A DNA stretch of 64,000 nucleotides from Bacteroidales bacterium. GTDB taxonomy: Bacteria > Bacteroidota > Bacteroidia > Bacteroidales > UBA932. Below the pieces are notes generated by a model that was given only the letters and a program-made list of their open reading frames with translations, was not told the DNA's origin and did not search any database. The stretch covers positions 31,240-95,239 of the forward strand of contig JAILNI010000035.1 of the NCBI GenBank assembly GCA_024691765.1, in the 5' to 3' direction. Shown here one piece after another: positions 17,381-25,837 of this stretch; positions within the stretch are counted from its first letter, which is position 1, and every line of letters starts with the position of its first letter. The position numbers were made by a program, and so were the translations under genes.

Positions 17381-18643
17381 TTACAAAAATTTCTTGATGC
17401 AGATATCCCAGGGAGCCGCTTCAAGCCTGAGTTCAGGAGGGCAGCCTTTGCCGCACGCTGAGCGCAACTCCGGTGGCAGGCAGATGTCAGCGCACGCCGG
17501 AGAGGAACTGAAATTGCAGAGAACAGCCCATGCTCCGGAGCCTCCGTAACGTACGAATGCAAAGTGGGCGTCGGGATTGAAGCCGGGCGAATCTGCATTG
17601 CAATAGCAGAGGTCCCAGTTACGCAATCCCCTGAATATGCGCTCGTAGGCCAGAATGGCCCGGTAGCGCTGCAGGACGGGGTTTCCGCTGTGCGGAAGAG
17701 GACTGTCCTGCAGGGTGGCCACCCTTACGGAATTGAAGATGGAAGTGCGTCCGTCGGCCGATTCCGGAGCTGCCTCCCCCAGTTCCTGGCCTGCATAGAC
17801 CATGAAGGATGCATTGTTGAAAAGAGCCCCGAAAGCCAGGGCTGCATAGCCTTTGGCAGGAGTTCCCGCGAACTGCGGGGATGAGAGCCTCTGTTCGTCG
17901 TGGTTCTCGAGGAAGTTGAGCATGCCGTCCTGCATATCCCCCAGTTCCTGCCAGTTGCTGCTGAGGGCGCACACGCTGCGGCCTTCCGTCAAAATACCCC
18001 TCGCGATGTCGTAGAAACCCGATTTGTCGTAAAGCAGGTTAAAGCCTGCATCCTTCAGGAAAGGCCGGTAATTGGCCTTGTCGTAAACTTCTGCAATGAA
18101 GATGAAGCTGGGGTGTACCCTGCGTACCTCAGCGGCAAGCCAGCCGAGGAAATCCAGGGGCACGAGTTCCGCCATGTCGCAGCGGAAACCGTCCACGCCG
18201 AGTCCAGCCCAGAAAAGGGCTATGCTTTTCATGGACTCCCACGCGCCTGGAGCCGAATAATCTATCTTGCGAGTATCTGTCCAGTCGTAATCGCAGTACG
18301 GCAGGGTCGGAACGTCGGTGCAGTCCGGAGACACATGATTGGGCACAAGGTCGGTTATGACCTTCAGCCCGGCGGCGTGCGTACGCTCCACGAGAGCCTT
18401 GAACTCTTCCAGGCGCCTGTCCGGATCGTCCGCCAGATACGGATTGACGTCGTAATAATCCTCTATCGAATAAGGCGATCCCGGATCGCCCTTGACGTAG
18501 TCTTTCCCCGAAGCGTGCCTCGGGATGCCGGTATACCAGATGCAGTCGGCTCCAAGAGACTTCACATAATTGAAAGCGGGAACTTTCCAGTCGGAAAAGC
18601 GCCCGCGGCCCCACAATCTCGGAAGAACCTGATAAACAATCAT
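17381..18643 (-). CDS. Cytoplasmic GH13 alpha-amylase family protein
   Basis: A 420-residue glycoside hydrolase without a signal peptide, so likely cytosolic. The TIM-barrel motifs of GH13 are in order: VITDLVPNHV (region I), GFRCDMAEL with the nucleophile Asp (region II), FIFIAEVYD with the acid/base Glu (region III), and FLENHDEQR with the third catalytic Asp (region IV). It probably acts on intracellular malto-oligosaccharides or glycogen-derived glucans. Its start overlaps the stop of the upstream methyltransferase gene by 4 nt, and it lies 11 nt before tamL. The link to those neighbours looks like co-transcription only. Confidence 0.88.
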   Translation of the reverse strand: MIVYQVLPRLWGRGRFSDWKVPAFNYVKSLGADCIWYTGIPRHASGKDYVKGDPGSPYSIEDYYDVNPYLADDPDRRLEEFKALVERTHAAGLKVITDLVPNHVSPDCTDVPTLPYCDYDWTDTRKIDYSAPGAWESMKSIALFWAGLGVDGFRCDMAELVPLDFLGWLAAEVRRVHPSFIFIAEVYDKANYRPFLKDAGFNLLYDKSGFYDIARGILTEGRSVCALSSNWQELGDMQDGMLNFLENHDEQRLSSPQFAGTPAKGYAALAFGALFNNASFMVYAGQELGEAAPESADGRTSIFNSVRVATLQDSPLPHSGNPVLQRYRAILAYERIFRGLRNWDLCYCNADSPGFNPDAHFAFVRYGGSGAWAVLCNFSSSPACADICLPPELRSACGKGCPPELRLEAAPWDICIKKFL

Positions 18644-19341
18644 TTGCGACGGAATTCAGAAACCGTTACCGCAGTAGCCACCGCAACGTTCAGAGATTCC
18701 GCGTGGGCCCCTTTCGCAAAGCACGGTATGGTAATGCGGCGGGTAATCTTCGCTGCGACGGCATCGGACACTCCTTCCGACTCGTTGCCCATGACTATGA
18801 GGCCCTCGGAAGGAAGGTCGCAGGAGTATATCGGGTCTCCTTTGAGGAAGGTGCCGAACACCCCGAGCCCTGCTGAAGCGAAACTTTCGCAAAGCGAAGG
18901 CAAGTCGCAGTAGACAGGCCTTTTACGGAAGACAGTACCCATACTCGCCTGGATCACCTTGGGGTTGTAAACTTCCACCGTGTCGGGCGAAGCGTAAACG
19001 GTGTCGACCCCGAACCAGTCGGCTATGCGGAGTATGGTGCCCAGGTTGCCGGGATCACGGATTGAATCCAGCGCAAGGCAGAGCCCGGACGGACGTTCGG
19101 GAGCCATGTCGGATGGCTGACGCACCACCGCCAGCACAGGCGGGGGCGTGCTAAGGCCGGAGAGCCTTTCCATGGTCTTCTCCCCCACTTCCTCACGGCG
19201 TATCACCCTCTCTACATCTAGCCCCGAAGCAAGGGCCTCGGCGACCATCTTTTCGCCTTCGACCACAAACAAACCAAAGGAGTCCCGGTACTTCTTTTCC
19301 CGGAGACTCCTTATGGTTTTGATGTCGTTCGCGCTGAGCAC
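18640..19341 (-). CDS. TrmH/SpoU family RNA 2'-O-methyltransferase
   Basis: A 233-residue SPOUT methyltransferase. The N-terminal substrate-binding part (IRSLREKKYRDSFGLFVVEGEKM) is followed by the trefoil-knot domain with the three SpoU motifs: LDSIRDPGNLGTILRIADWFG, LIVMGNESEGVS and ITIPCFAKGAHAESLNVAVATAV. It methylates a ribose in rRNA or tRNA using SAM; the target site is not readable. The start codon is GTG and overlaps the upstream pfp stop by one base (TAGTG). Genes of this type are often found next to TamL in Bacteroidota. Confidence 0.9.
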   Translation of the reverse strand: MLSANDIKTIRSLREKKYRDSFGLFVVEGEKMVAEALASGLDVERVIRREEVGEKTMERLSGLSTPPPVLAVVRQPSDMAPERPSGLCLALDSIRDPGNLGTILRIADWFGVDTVYASPDTVEVYNPKVIQASMGTVFRKRPVYCDLPSLCESFASAGLGVFGTFLKGDPIYSCDLPSEGLIVMGNESEGVSDAVAAKITRRITIPCFAKGAHAESLNVAVATAVTVSEFRRK

Positions 19342-20573
19342 TACTCCCAGCCAAGTATCTTGAGGAAGTCGTACTCCTCGGGGTTCGCGACGAACTTGCG
19401 TGCCGCCTCGTAGTTCTCGGGACTGACGTAGTGGCAGATGTAGCGGTAGTAGTTTTTGGCAATGCCTTCCTGGATGTCCACGCGGCGCGGAGGAATCTTG
19501 CCTTCAGCGTTCTGGAGATCCTTGAGGTAGAGGGGATGGGAAGAGCCCTGCGGGTCGATATAGACCATGCAGCCGGTCTCGCCCTTCTTGAAAAGGTCGT
19601 AGACGCCCATTGCGAGCTCGGAGCAGTAGCCGAGGTCGTAGGCAATGGGATCCTGGCAGCGGGTGTCGTAACCGATTTCAACCGGACGGGTCTTCACCTT
19701 GAGTCCGAGACGGTCGAATTCCTTGATGAGTATCTCGTTGAACAGAACGGCCTTGCTCACCTTGCCAAGCTCGGGATGTCCGTGCTCGTCGTAGGTGACG
19801 TTCACGCCGGCAGCCTTCATTTCGGCCGGATCCAGATCGTGGAAAACGCCTTCTGCGACTATGACGGCACCGTAGTTGATTCCCTGGGCCTTGCGGCTGA
19901 TGATTGCCGAAAGGGTGAGCTTTATGATCTTGTCGAGGGTGATTTTGGTCTTGTCGAACATCTCGGGGATGATGGTCATGGGGGCGTGGATAGCCTCGCC
20001 TATACCCAGGGCCAGATGTCCGGCGCTACGACCCATTGCGCTGACTATAAGCCAGTTGCCGGAAGTGCGGCCGTCTTCGTAAATAGTGCGCGCCAGATGA
20101 GCTCCCTCGTTGCGGGCGGAATTGAACCCGAAAGTGGGTGCATTGCCCGGAAGCGGAAGGTCGTTGTCAATGGTCTTGGGAACATGGATGTTCGCTATCG
20201 GGTAGCTCTTGGCCTCGAGGAATTTGGCGATGCGGTTCGCGGTGGATGCCGTGTCGTCGCCGCCTACCGTCACGAGGAGCTTGATGTTGTTGTCGGTGAA
20301 GAGGGCAAGGTTGAAGTTCTTGTCGAAATCTTCAGCAGTGGGTTTGAAGCGGCTCATCCGCAGATAGCTGCCTCCCCTGTTGAAGAAATAGTCGGCAAGT
20401 TTGAAGTTAAGATCTTCTGTCTCAGGCGTTTTGGAGAACAGGCCGCTGTAGCCGCCGTGAAGTCCTATGACCCTGTAGCCCTTTGCAAGGAATGTTTTCG
20501 CAATGGTGAATACGACGGTATTCATGCCCGGAGCCGGACCGCCGCCGCATAGGATGATGATTGAATCTTTCAT
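19341..20573 (-). CDS. pfp: 6-phosphofructokinase, probably PPi-dependent
   Basis: A 410-residue phosphofructokinase converting fructose-6-phosphate to the 1,6-bisphosphate. I start it at the internal Met at 20573 (MKDSIIILCGGGPAPGMN), which is the conserved family N-terminus. The diagnostic positions read GGDDTASTA rather than GGDGS, and PKTIDNDLP with Lys rather than Gly. In characterised enzymes Asp and Lys at these positions mean pyrophosphate as phosphoryl donor. A PPi enzyme would make glycolysis reversible at this step. It heads the minus-strand run through the SpoU gene, amylase, tamL and the regulator. Confidence 0.85.
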   Translation of the reverse strand: MKDSIIILCGGGPAPGMNTVVFTIAKTFLAKGYRVIGLHGGYSGLFSKTPETEDLNFKLADYFFNRGGSYLRMSRFKPTAEDFDKNFNLALFTDNNIKLLVTVGGDDTASTANRIAKFLEAKSYPIANIHVPKTIDNDLPLPGNAPTFGFNSARNEGAHLARTIYEDGRTSGNWLIVSAMGRSAGHLALGIGEAIHAPMTIIPEMFDKTKITLDKIIKLTLSAIISRKAQGINYGAVIVAEGVFHDLDPAEMKAAGVNVTYDEHGHPELGKVSKAVLFNEILIKEFDRLGLKVKTRPVEIGYDTRCQDPIAYDLGYCSELAMGVYDLFKKGETGCMVYIDPQGSSHPLYLKDLQNAEGKIPPRRVDIQEGIAKNYYRYICHYVSPENYEAARKFVANPEEYDFLKILGWE

Positions 20574-20603
20574 ATTTGTGTGGTTGTTTCTTCTTAAACC
20601 CCA

Positions 20604-20611
20604 CAAAATTA
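20604..20611 (-). promoter_or_regulatory. -7 box for the pfp run
   Basis: The minus strand reads TAATTTTG, matching TAnnTTTG, about 30 nt before the pfp start. No convincing -33 TTTG is seen at the expected distance. Confidence 0.4.
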
Positions 20612-20658
20612 GTAAAAATGGCTCAATTTTTATTATGGGATTTGAAGAGTTTTTTTGC

Positions 20659-20666
20659 TATTTTTG
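20659..20666 (+). promoter_or_regulatory. -7 box for ligA
   Basis: TATTTTTG fits TAnnTTTG and lies 8 nt before the chosen ligA start at 20675. The nearest TTTG (20641-20644) has a spacer of only 14 nt, so the -33 element is weak. Confidence 0.45.
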
Positions 20667-20674
20667 TAGTTTGT

Positions 20675-22735
20675 ATGGAAAAGGCAGCGGCAAAGGCCAG
20701 AATTGAGGAATTGAGCGCTCTCCTTAAGGAGAACAGCCGGCGTTACTACGTCGACAACGCGCCCACCATGTCGGATTACGAATTCGACACCCTCATGCAT
20801 GAGCTGGAGGCGCTGGAGGCCGAATGGCCCGAGTTCCGCGCAGCGGACTCCCCCACCCAAAGGGTGGGCAGCGACCTCCAGAAGGGTTTCGTACAGAGGC
20901 CCCACCGTTATCCCATGCTTTCCCTTGCCAACACCTATTCCATCTCCGAAGTGGAGGAGTTCGCCGCCCGTGCCGAGAAAACCCTCGAAACGGGTTTTTC
21001 GTACTGCTGCGAGCTCAAGTTCGACGGCACCGCCATCTGCCTCACCTACCGTAACGGCAAACTCTACCGGGCCCTTACCCGGGGCGACGGAGTCAGGGGC
21101 GACGACGTCACGGCCAACGCCAGGCGCATCACCAACCTACCCCAGACTCTCCACGGGGATTATCCTCAGGAGTTCGAAATCCGCGGCGAAGTCCTCATGC
21201 CATTCGAAGCTTTCGACGCCCTGAACAGGGAAAGGATAGACGCGGAGGAGGCACCCTTCGCCAACCCCCGCAACGCCGCATCCGGCTCCCTGAAACTGCT
21301 CGACGGCGACGAAGTGGCCCGCCGCGGCCTCGTGTGCACCCTTTACCACATCCCCGCCCAGAGCGGACTGGACTTCGCAAGCCACGACGAGGCGTTGAAA
21401 GCGGCAGCATCCTGGGGCCTCCCGGTTTCGGAAGAACGCCGCCTGGTACATTCCATAGGCGGGATCAAGGAATACATAGACTATTGGGATTCCCACCGCC
21501 GGCTGCTCCCCTACGCCACCGACGGCATAGTCATCAAAATAAATGAAATGGAATACCAGCGCACCCTGGGCTACACCGCCAAGGTTCCACGCTGGGCCGT
21601 AGCATACAAATTCAAGGCGGAGCAAGCTCTCACGCCCATCCTCTCAATCGACTACCAGGTAGGGCGTACAGGCGCCGTAACTCCCGTCGCCAATCTTCAG
21701 CCCGTTTATCTAAGCGGCACTGTCGTCAAACGCGCCACCCTGGTCAACGCCGACCAGATGGAAGCCCTCGACATCCATGAGGGAGACTGGGTATATGTGG
21801 AAAAGGGCGGCGAAATCATCCCGAAAATCACCGCCGTGGAGCCTTCCAAACGCAAGGCCGGCGCAACAAGGCCGCCGTTCCCCGAACTCTGCCCCGACTG
21901 CGGCACTCTGCTGGTCAGGGAGGAAGACGAAGCCAAATGGTTCTGCCCCAACGGCGACGGCTGCCCCATGCAGATAAAGGGCCGGCTGCTTCACTTCATG
22001 GGCCGCAAAGCGATGAACATTCTCGCCGGCGACGCCACGGTTGACCAGTTCTACAACCTCGGGCTCGCCCGCACTCCGGCCGACCTCTACGACCTTACCC
22101 TTTCCCAGCTCCTTTCCCTGGAAGGCTGGAAGGAAAAGAGCGCCAGACGCTTCAAGGCCAGTCTGGACGCCTCGCGCGACGTTCCCTTCGACAGGGTGCT
22201 GTTTGCTCTCGGGATTCGTTTCGTGGGCGAGACAACTGCCAGGGAAATAGCGGAGCACTTCGGAAGCATCGAGGCTGTGGCTGCCGCTTCGCGCGAAGAG
22301 CTGCTGGCCGTTCCCGACGTGGGAGAAGTGATTGCCGACAGCATCCTGACATGGTTTTCCGACGACAGGCACAGGATAGAGATAGAGCGCCTCAGGGCCG
22401 ACGGACTGCGCTTCGCGATGGGAGTACGCGCCGCCGGACTTTCAAACGCCCTCGAAGGCAAGACCATAGTGGTATCCGGGGTATTCAGCATATCCAGGGA
22501 TGCAATCAAGGAACTCATTACCCGGCACGGCGGAAAGAATTCCGGCAGCGTGAGCGGAAAGACATCTTTCCTGCTCGCCGGCGAGAACCCAGGTCCGGAA
22601 AAGATAAAGAAATGCGAAGAACTCGGCGTTCCGGTGCTGGGCGAGCAGCAGTTCAGGGAACTTCTGCCCGAAACCGAAGCCGACCACGCCCCCGCGCAGG
22701 CCTCGCTTTTCGACGACGAACCCACATTGTTTTAG
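20675..22735 (+). CDS. ligA: NAD-dependent DNA ligase
   Basis: Essential replicative ligase. The ORF track opens at 20561, but MEKAAAKARIEELSALL at 20675 is the family start and follows a -7 box, giving 686 residues. The adenylation domain has the active-site lysine in CELKFDGTAICL. The zinc finger is CPDCGTLLVREED with FCPNGDGCPMQ. The HhH domain and a C-terminal BRCT domain (ALEGKTIVVSGVFSISRDAI) follow. The length is standard. It begins a tightly packed plus-strand run: yihY follows after 3 nt. Confidence 0.95.
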   Translation: MEKAAAKARIEELSALLKENSRRYYVDNAPTMSDYEFDTLMHELEALEAEWPEFRAADSPTQRVGSDLQKGFVQRPHRYPMLSLANTYSISEVEEFAARAEKTLETGFSYCCELKFDGTAICLTYRNGKLYRALTRGDGVRGDDVTANARRITNLPQTLHGDYPQEFEIRGEVLMPFEAFDALNRERIDAEEAPFANPRNAASGSLKLLDGDEVARRGLVCTLYHIPAQSGLDFASHDEALKAAASWGLPVSEERRLVHSIGGIKEYIDYWDSHRRLLPYATDGIVIKINEMEYQRTLGYTAKVPRWAVAYKFKAEQALTPILSIDYQVGRTGAVTPVANLQPVYLSGTVVKRATLVNADQMEALDIHEGDWVYVEKGGEIIPKITAVEPSKRKAGATRPPFPELCPDCGTLLVREEDEAKWFCPNGDGCPMQIKGRLLHFMGRKAMNILAGDATVDQFYNLGLARTPADLYDLTLSQLLSLEGWKEKSARRFKASLDASRDVPFDRVLFALGIRFVGETTAREIAEHFGSIEAVAAASREELLAVPDVGEVIADSILTWFSDDRHRIEIERLRADGLRFAMGVRAAGLSNALEGKTIVVSGVFSISRDAIKELITRHGGKNSGSVSGKTSFLLAGENPGPEKIKKCEELGVPVLGEQQFRELLPETEADHAPAQASLFDDEPTLF

Positions 22736-22738
22736 GCC

Positions 22739-23680
22739 ATGGACAAGAGCAGGCATACCTTCCGCTTCTCCGACCTGTTTTCCGACAGGCTCTGGACGCT
22801 TGACACCGGCCTGCTGAGCAGCGCCAGGAGGCACCTGGTGCGCTTCATAAAGCTTGTGCGCTATACCCTGGACAAGTTCGCCGAAAACCGTATGGGCTTC
22901 CAGTGCGTATCGCTAAGCTACTTCGTCACCCTCGCCATAGTGCCCATGCTCGCCTTCATATTCGCAGTTTCCGGCGGACTCGGCGTGGAAGACAAGGTGA
23001 CGGCTTTCCTGAACGAAGTGCTGCCTCCCGCCTTCAACTATACGGACATGCTGGCCGACAAAGCTCGGAACATCATCCAGGTGGCCAAATCCGGCCCGGT
23101 AGGCGTGGTTTCCGCCCTGATGTTCCTCTGGACCATCATCTGGCTCATGTTCCAGACGGAGCGCGTGTTCAACAACGTTTGGGGCATACGCAAGATTCCG
23201 CGCAACATTTTCAAGCGTTTCGGATTCTATTTCGGCCTGCTGCTCCTCATACCCTTCGTGGTGATAATCTTCAGCTACGGCATCGCATTCGCCACCAACG
23301 CCACCAGCCTGATAGGCCTGCATGCGGAGCAGTGGCACTTCTTCGGAAAACTGCTTAGCTGGGTGGTGCTTTACGCCTTCACAGCCCTGACGTTCTCCGT
23401 GCTTTTCAAGTATATTCCGGCAGTGGAGGTCAGGTACGGCTGCGCCCTCAAGGCCTCACTTTTCGACGCCCTCGTTTTCGTGGGGTTCCAGTACCTTTAC
23501 CTCGAGACCCAGGCCTTCGTGGGCAGGATCAATGCGGTATACGGAGTGCTGGCTGCCATTCCGCTTTTCCTTATCTGGCTGAATTTCAGCTGGCAGATAA
23601 TAATTTACGGAGCCGAACTCACAAGGGCGCTCCAGGAAGTAGACAACATTAACCTGCCCGAATGGGATTCCGAAAAATGA
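22739..23680 (+). CDS. YihY/BrkB family inner-membrane protein
   Basis: A 313-residue integral membrane protein with six hydrophobic segments. The family signatures are visible: the amphipathic start FAENRMGFQCVSLSYFVTLAIVPML, then FLWTIIWLMFQTERVFNNVWG, and near the end IYGAELTRALQEVD. The family was once annotated as ribonuclease BN without support, and the molecular role remains unclear. It sits 3 nt after ligA and overlaps the rel start by 4 nt. Confidence 0.88.
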   Translation: MDKSRHTFRFSDLFSDRLWTLDTGLLSSARRHLVRFIKLVRYTLDKFAENRMGFQCVSLSYFVTLAIVPMLAFIFAVSGGLGVEDKVTAFLNEVLPPAFNYTDMLADKARNIIQVAKSGPVGVVSALMFLWTIIWLMFQTERVFNNVWGIRKIPRNIFKRFGFYFGLLLLIPFVVIIFSYGIAFATNATSLIGLHAEQWHFFGKLLSWVVLYAFTALTFSVLFKYIPAVEVRYGCALKASLFDALVFVGFQYLYLETQAFVGRINAVYGVLAAIPLFLIWLNFSWQIIIYGAELTRALQEVDNINLPEWDSEK

Positions 23681-25836
23681 GTTTCTCCAAGTTCACCATA
23701 AAGGATTACATGGCCATCAAAAAGGCCTGGAAGAAGCTTGAGGAGCAGGCACGCCAGCGCTGCCGCACCCCCGAGGAGTTAGAGGTGGTACGCAAGGCAT
23801 TCGATTTCGCCAACCACGCCCACCGCAACGTACGGCGCCGTTCAGGCGAGCCTTACATGATACATCCCATCGAGGTGGCAGGCATAGTGGTGGGCGACAT
23901 AGGGCTCGGATACAAGAGCATTTCCGCCGCCCTCCTGCACGACGTCGTGGAAGACACCAATTTCACGGTGGAGGACATCAGGGTACAGTTCGGCGACAAG
24001 ATAGCCTCGCTGGTTGAGGGACTCACCAAAATCAAGACAGTTCTCGACAACGAAGACCGCCGCGGCGGCATGGTTTCCGAGAGCATACAAGCCGAGAACA
24101 TAAAACGCATACTGCTCACCCTGGGCGACGACGTGCGCGTCGTGCTGATTAAACTGGCCGACCGCCTGCACAACTGCCGCACCATAGAATTCATGCCGGA
24201 ACACAAGCGCGACAAGATACTCTCCGAGACCATGTTCATATTCATTCCCCTCGCCCATCGCCTGGGCCTGTACGGAGTGAAGTCCGAAATGGAGAACATC
24301 TGGCTGAGGTACAAAGAGCCCGAAGCCTATGCGGAGATTACCGAGCGCATCAACCGCAAGGTGGCGCTGCGCGACCGCGAGATAGACGCCTTCATCGCCC
24401 CCATCGAGGGAGCCCTCAAGCAGGCCGACATATCGTTCGAAATAAAGAAACGTATCAAGACGCCCTATTCCATCTGGTTCAAGATGAAGAACAAGGGCAT
24501 ACCCTTCGACCAGATTTACGACCTCTACGCGGTCCGCATAGTATACAATCCAGGCAATGTGTCCGCCGAAGCCGAAAAGGCCCAGGCCTTCATCATCTAT
24601 TCCACCCTTTCCGGCATTTACGGGCAGCTCCAGAACCGTTACCGCGACTGGATCAACAGTCCCAAGGAAAACGGTTACGAGGCCCTTCACTGCACCCTTA
24701 TGAGCCGCTCCGGCTTCTGGGTGGAGGTACAGATCCGTTCCAAGCGCATGGACGACATCGCCGAGAGGGGTATAGCCGCGCACTGGGCTTACAAGAAAGA
24801 CGGATACATTTCCGAGAACGACTCCAACATGGACCGGTGGCTGGAGAAGGTGCAGAGGATACTGACCAGCGAGGACATGGGGGCGCTCGAGCTGCTGGAC
24901 ATCATACATCACGACCTCATCACCACCGACATAGTGGTTTTCACCCCCAAGGGCGAACAGCGCAGCATCCAGGCTGGAGCGACCGTCCTGGACTTCGCTT
25001 ATGCAATACACAGCCATATAGGCAGCAGCGCCATCGCATCGAAGGTGAACATGCGCCTCGCGCCGCTCTCCCAGGTGCTTCGTTCAGGCGACCAGGTGGA
25101 GATAATAACGGCCGAATCGGGCCGTCCGAAGCTCGAATGGCTGCAGTTCCTCCAGACAAGGCACGCACGCAACGCGGTGCTCGACTACTTCCGCGCCGAT
25201 CGGGAAGTGTTCATACGCAACGGTCAGGCAATCTACGAAGAGAGGCTGTCGGCCCTGGGAGTGCCGGACTCGATAGACACCCTCAAGCAGATGCTGCTGT
25301 ACGTGCAGTTCAACGATAAGAACGAACTCTTCTTCCGCATAGGCGTAGGCCTTGTCGGCCCCGAAGATTTCCGGAAAGTGCTCGGCAACAACGCCGGGCC
25401 GCGCAAGACTGCCGCAGGCGGACGCTATATCATGGCCGACTGCTGCAATCCCATTCCGGGCGATCCCGTCATTGGTTTCAAGACCTCCGACGGCACTATC
25501 GTGGTGCACAAGAAGAGCTGCCCCATGGCCGAGAACATGGCCAGCAAGCATGGCGACCTGGTGGTGGCCGTTCCCGACATCGAAATCGAAACCGAGGAAT
25601 TCACGGTCCGCATCTCGCTCAAGGGTATAGACAGGGTTGGACTTCTGAACGACATCACTCAGACCATCTCCGTAACCATGGGTATCAACATGACCGGGCT
25701 GAACCTCGACACCCGCGACGGGGTGTTCGACGGTTTCATCGAAATGAAGGTCCGCGACCGCAGGGAACTCGACTCCATGCTCGCATCCCTCCAGAAGATT
25801 GAAGGTATTTCCGACGTAGTAAGAACAGACATCTGA
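23677..25836 (+). CDS. rel: RelA/SpoT family bifunctional (p)ppGpp synthetase/hydrolase
   Basis: Stringent-response enzyme of 719 residues. The start at 23677 (MSFSKFTIKDYMAIKK) overlaps the yihY stop as ATGA and is preferred over 23662. The hydrolase HD domain is intact (YMIHPIEVAG, SAALLHDVVEDT). The synthetase domain is intact (PYSIWFKMKNKGIPFDQIYD, ENGYEALHCT, WVEVQIRSKRMDDIAERG). The TGS domain (FTPKGEQRSIQAGATVLDFAY) and C-terminal ACT domain (GIDRVGLLNDITQTIS) follow. Both activities are therefore expected. Confidence 0.94.
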   Translation: MSFSKFTIKDYMAIKKAWKKLEEQARQRCRTPEELEVVRKAFDFANHAHRNVRRRSGEPYMIHPIEVAGIVVGDIGLGYKSISAALLHDVVEDTNFTVEDIRVQFGDKIASLVEGLTKIKTVLDNEDRRGGMVSESIQAENIKRILLTLGDDVRVVLIKLADRLHNCRTIEFMPEHKRDKILSETMFIFIPLAHRLGLYGVKSEMENIWLRYKEPEAYAEITERINRKVALRDREIDAFIAPIEGALKQADISFEIKKRIKTPYSIWFKMKNKGIPFDQIYDLYAVRIVYNPGNVSAEAEKAQAFIIYSTLSGIYGQLQNRYRDWINSPKENGYEALHCTLMSRSGFWVEVQIRSKRMDDIAERGIAAHWAYKKDGYISENDSNMDRWLEKVQRILTSEDMGALELLDIIHHDLITTDIVVFTPKGEQRSIQAGATVLDFAYAIHSHIGSSAIASKVNMRLAPLSQVLRSGDQVEIITAESGRPKLEWLQFLQTRHARNAVLDYFRADREVFIRNGQAIYEERLSALGVPDSIDTLKQMLLYVQFNDKNELFFRIGVGLVGPEDFRKVLGNNAGPRKTAAGGRYIMADCCNPIPGDPVIGFKTSDGTIVVHKKSCPMAENMASKHGDLVVAVPDIEIETEEFTVRISLKGIDRVGLLNDITQTISVTMGINMTGLNLDTRDGVFDGFIEMKVRDRRELDSMLASLQKIEGISDVVRTDI

Positions 25837-25837
25837 C

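Noticed and set aside
19431-20552. 373-residue plus-strand ORF opposite pfp
   Set aside because: Antisense to the phosphofructokinase; no start context or domain.
23842-25017. 391-residue minus-strand ORF opposite rel
   Set aside because: Antisense shadow of a conserved essential-type gene.
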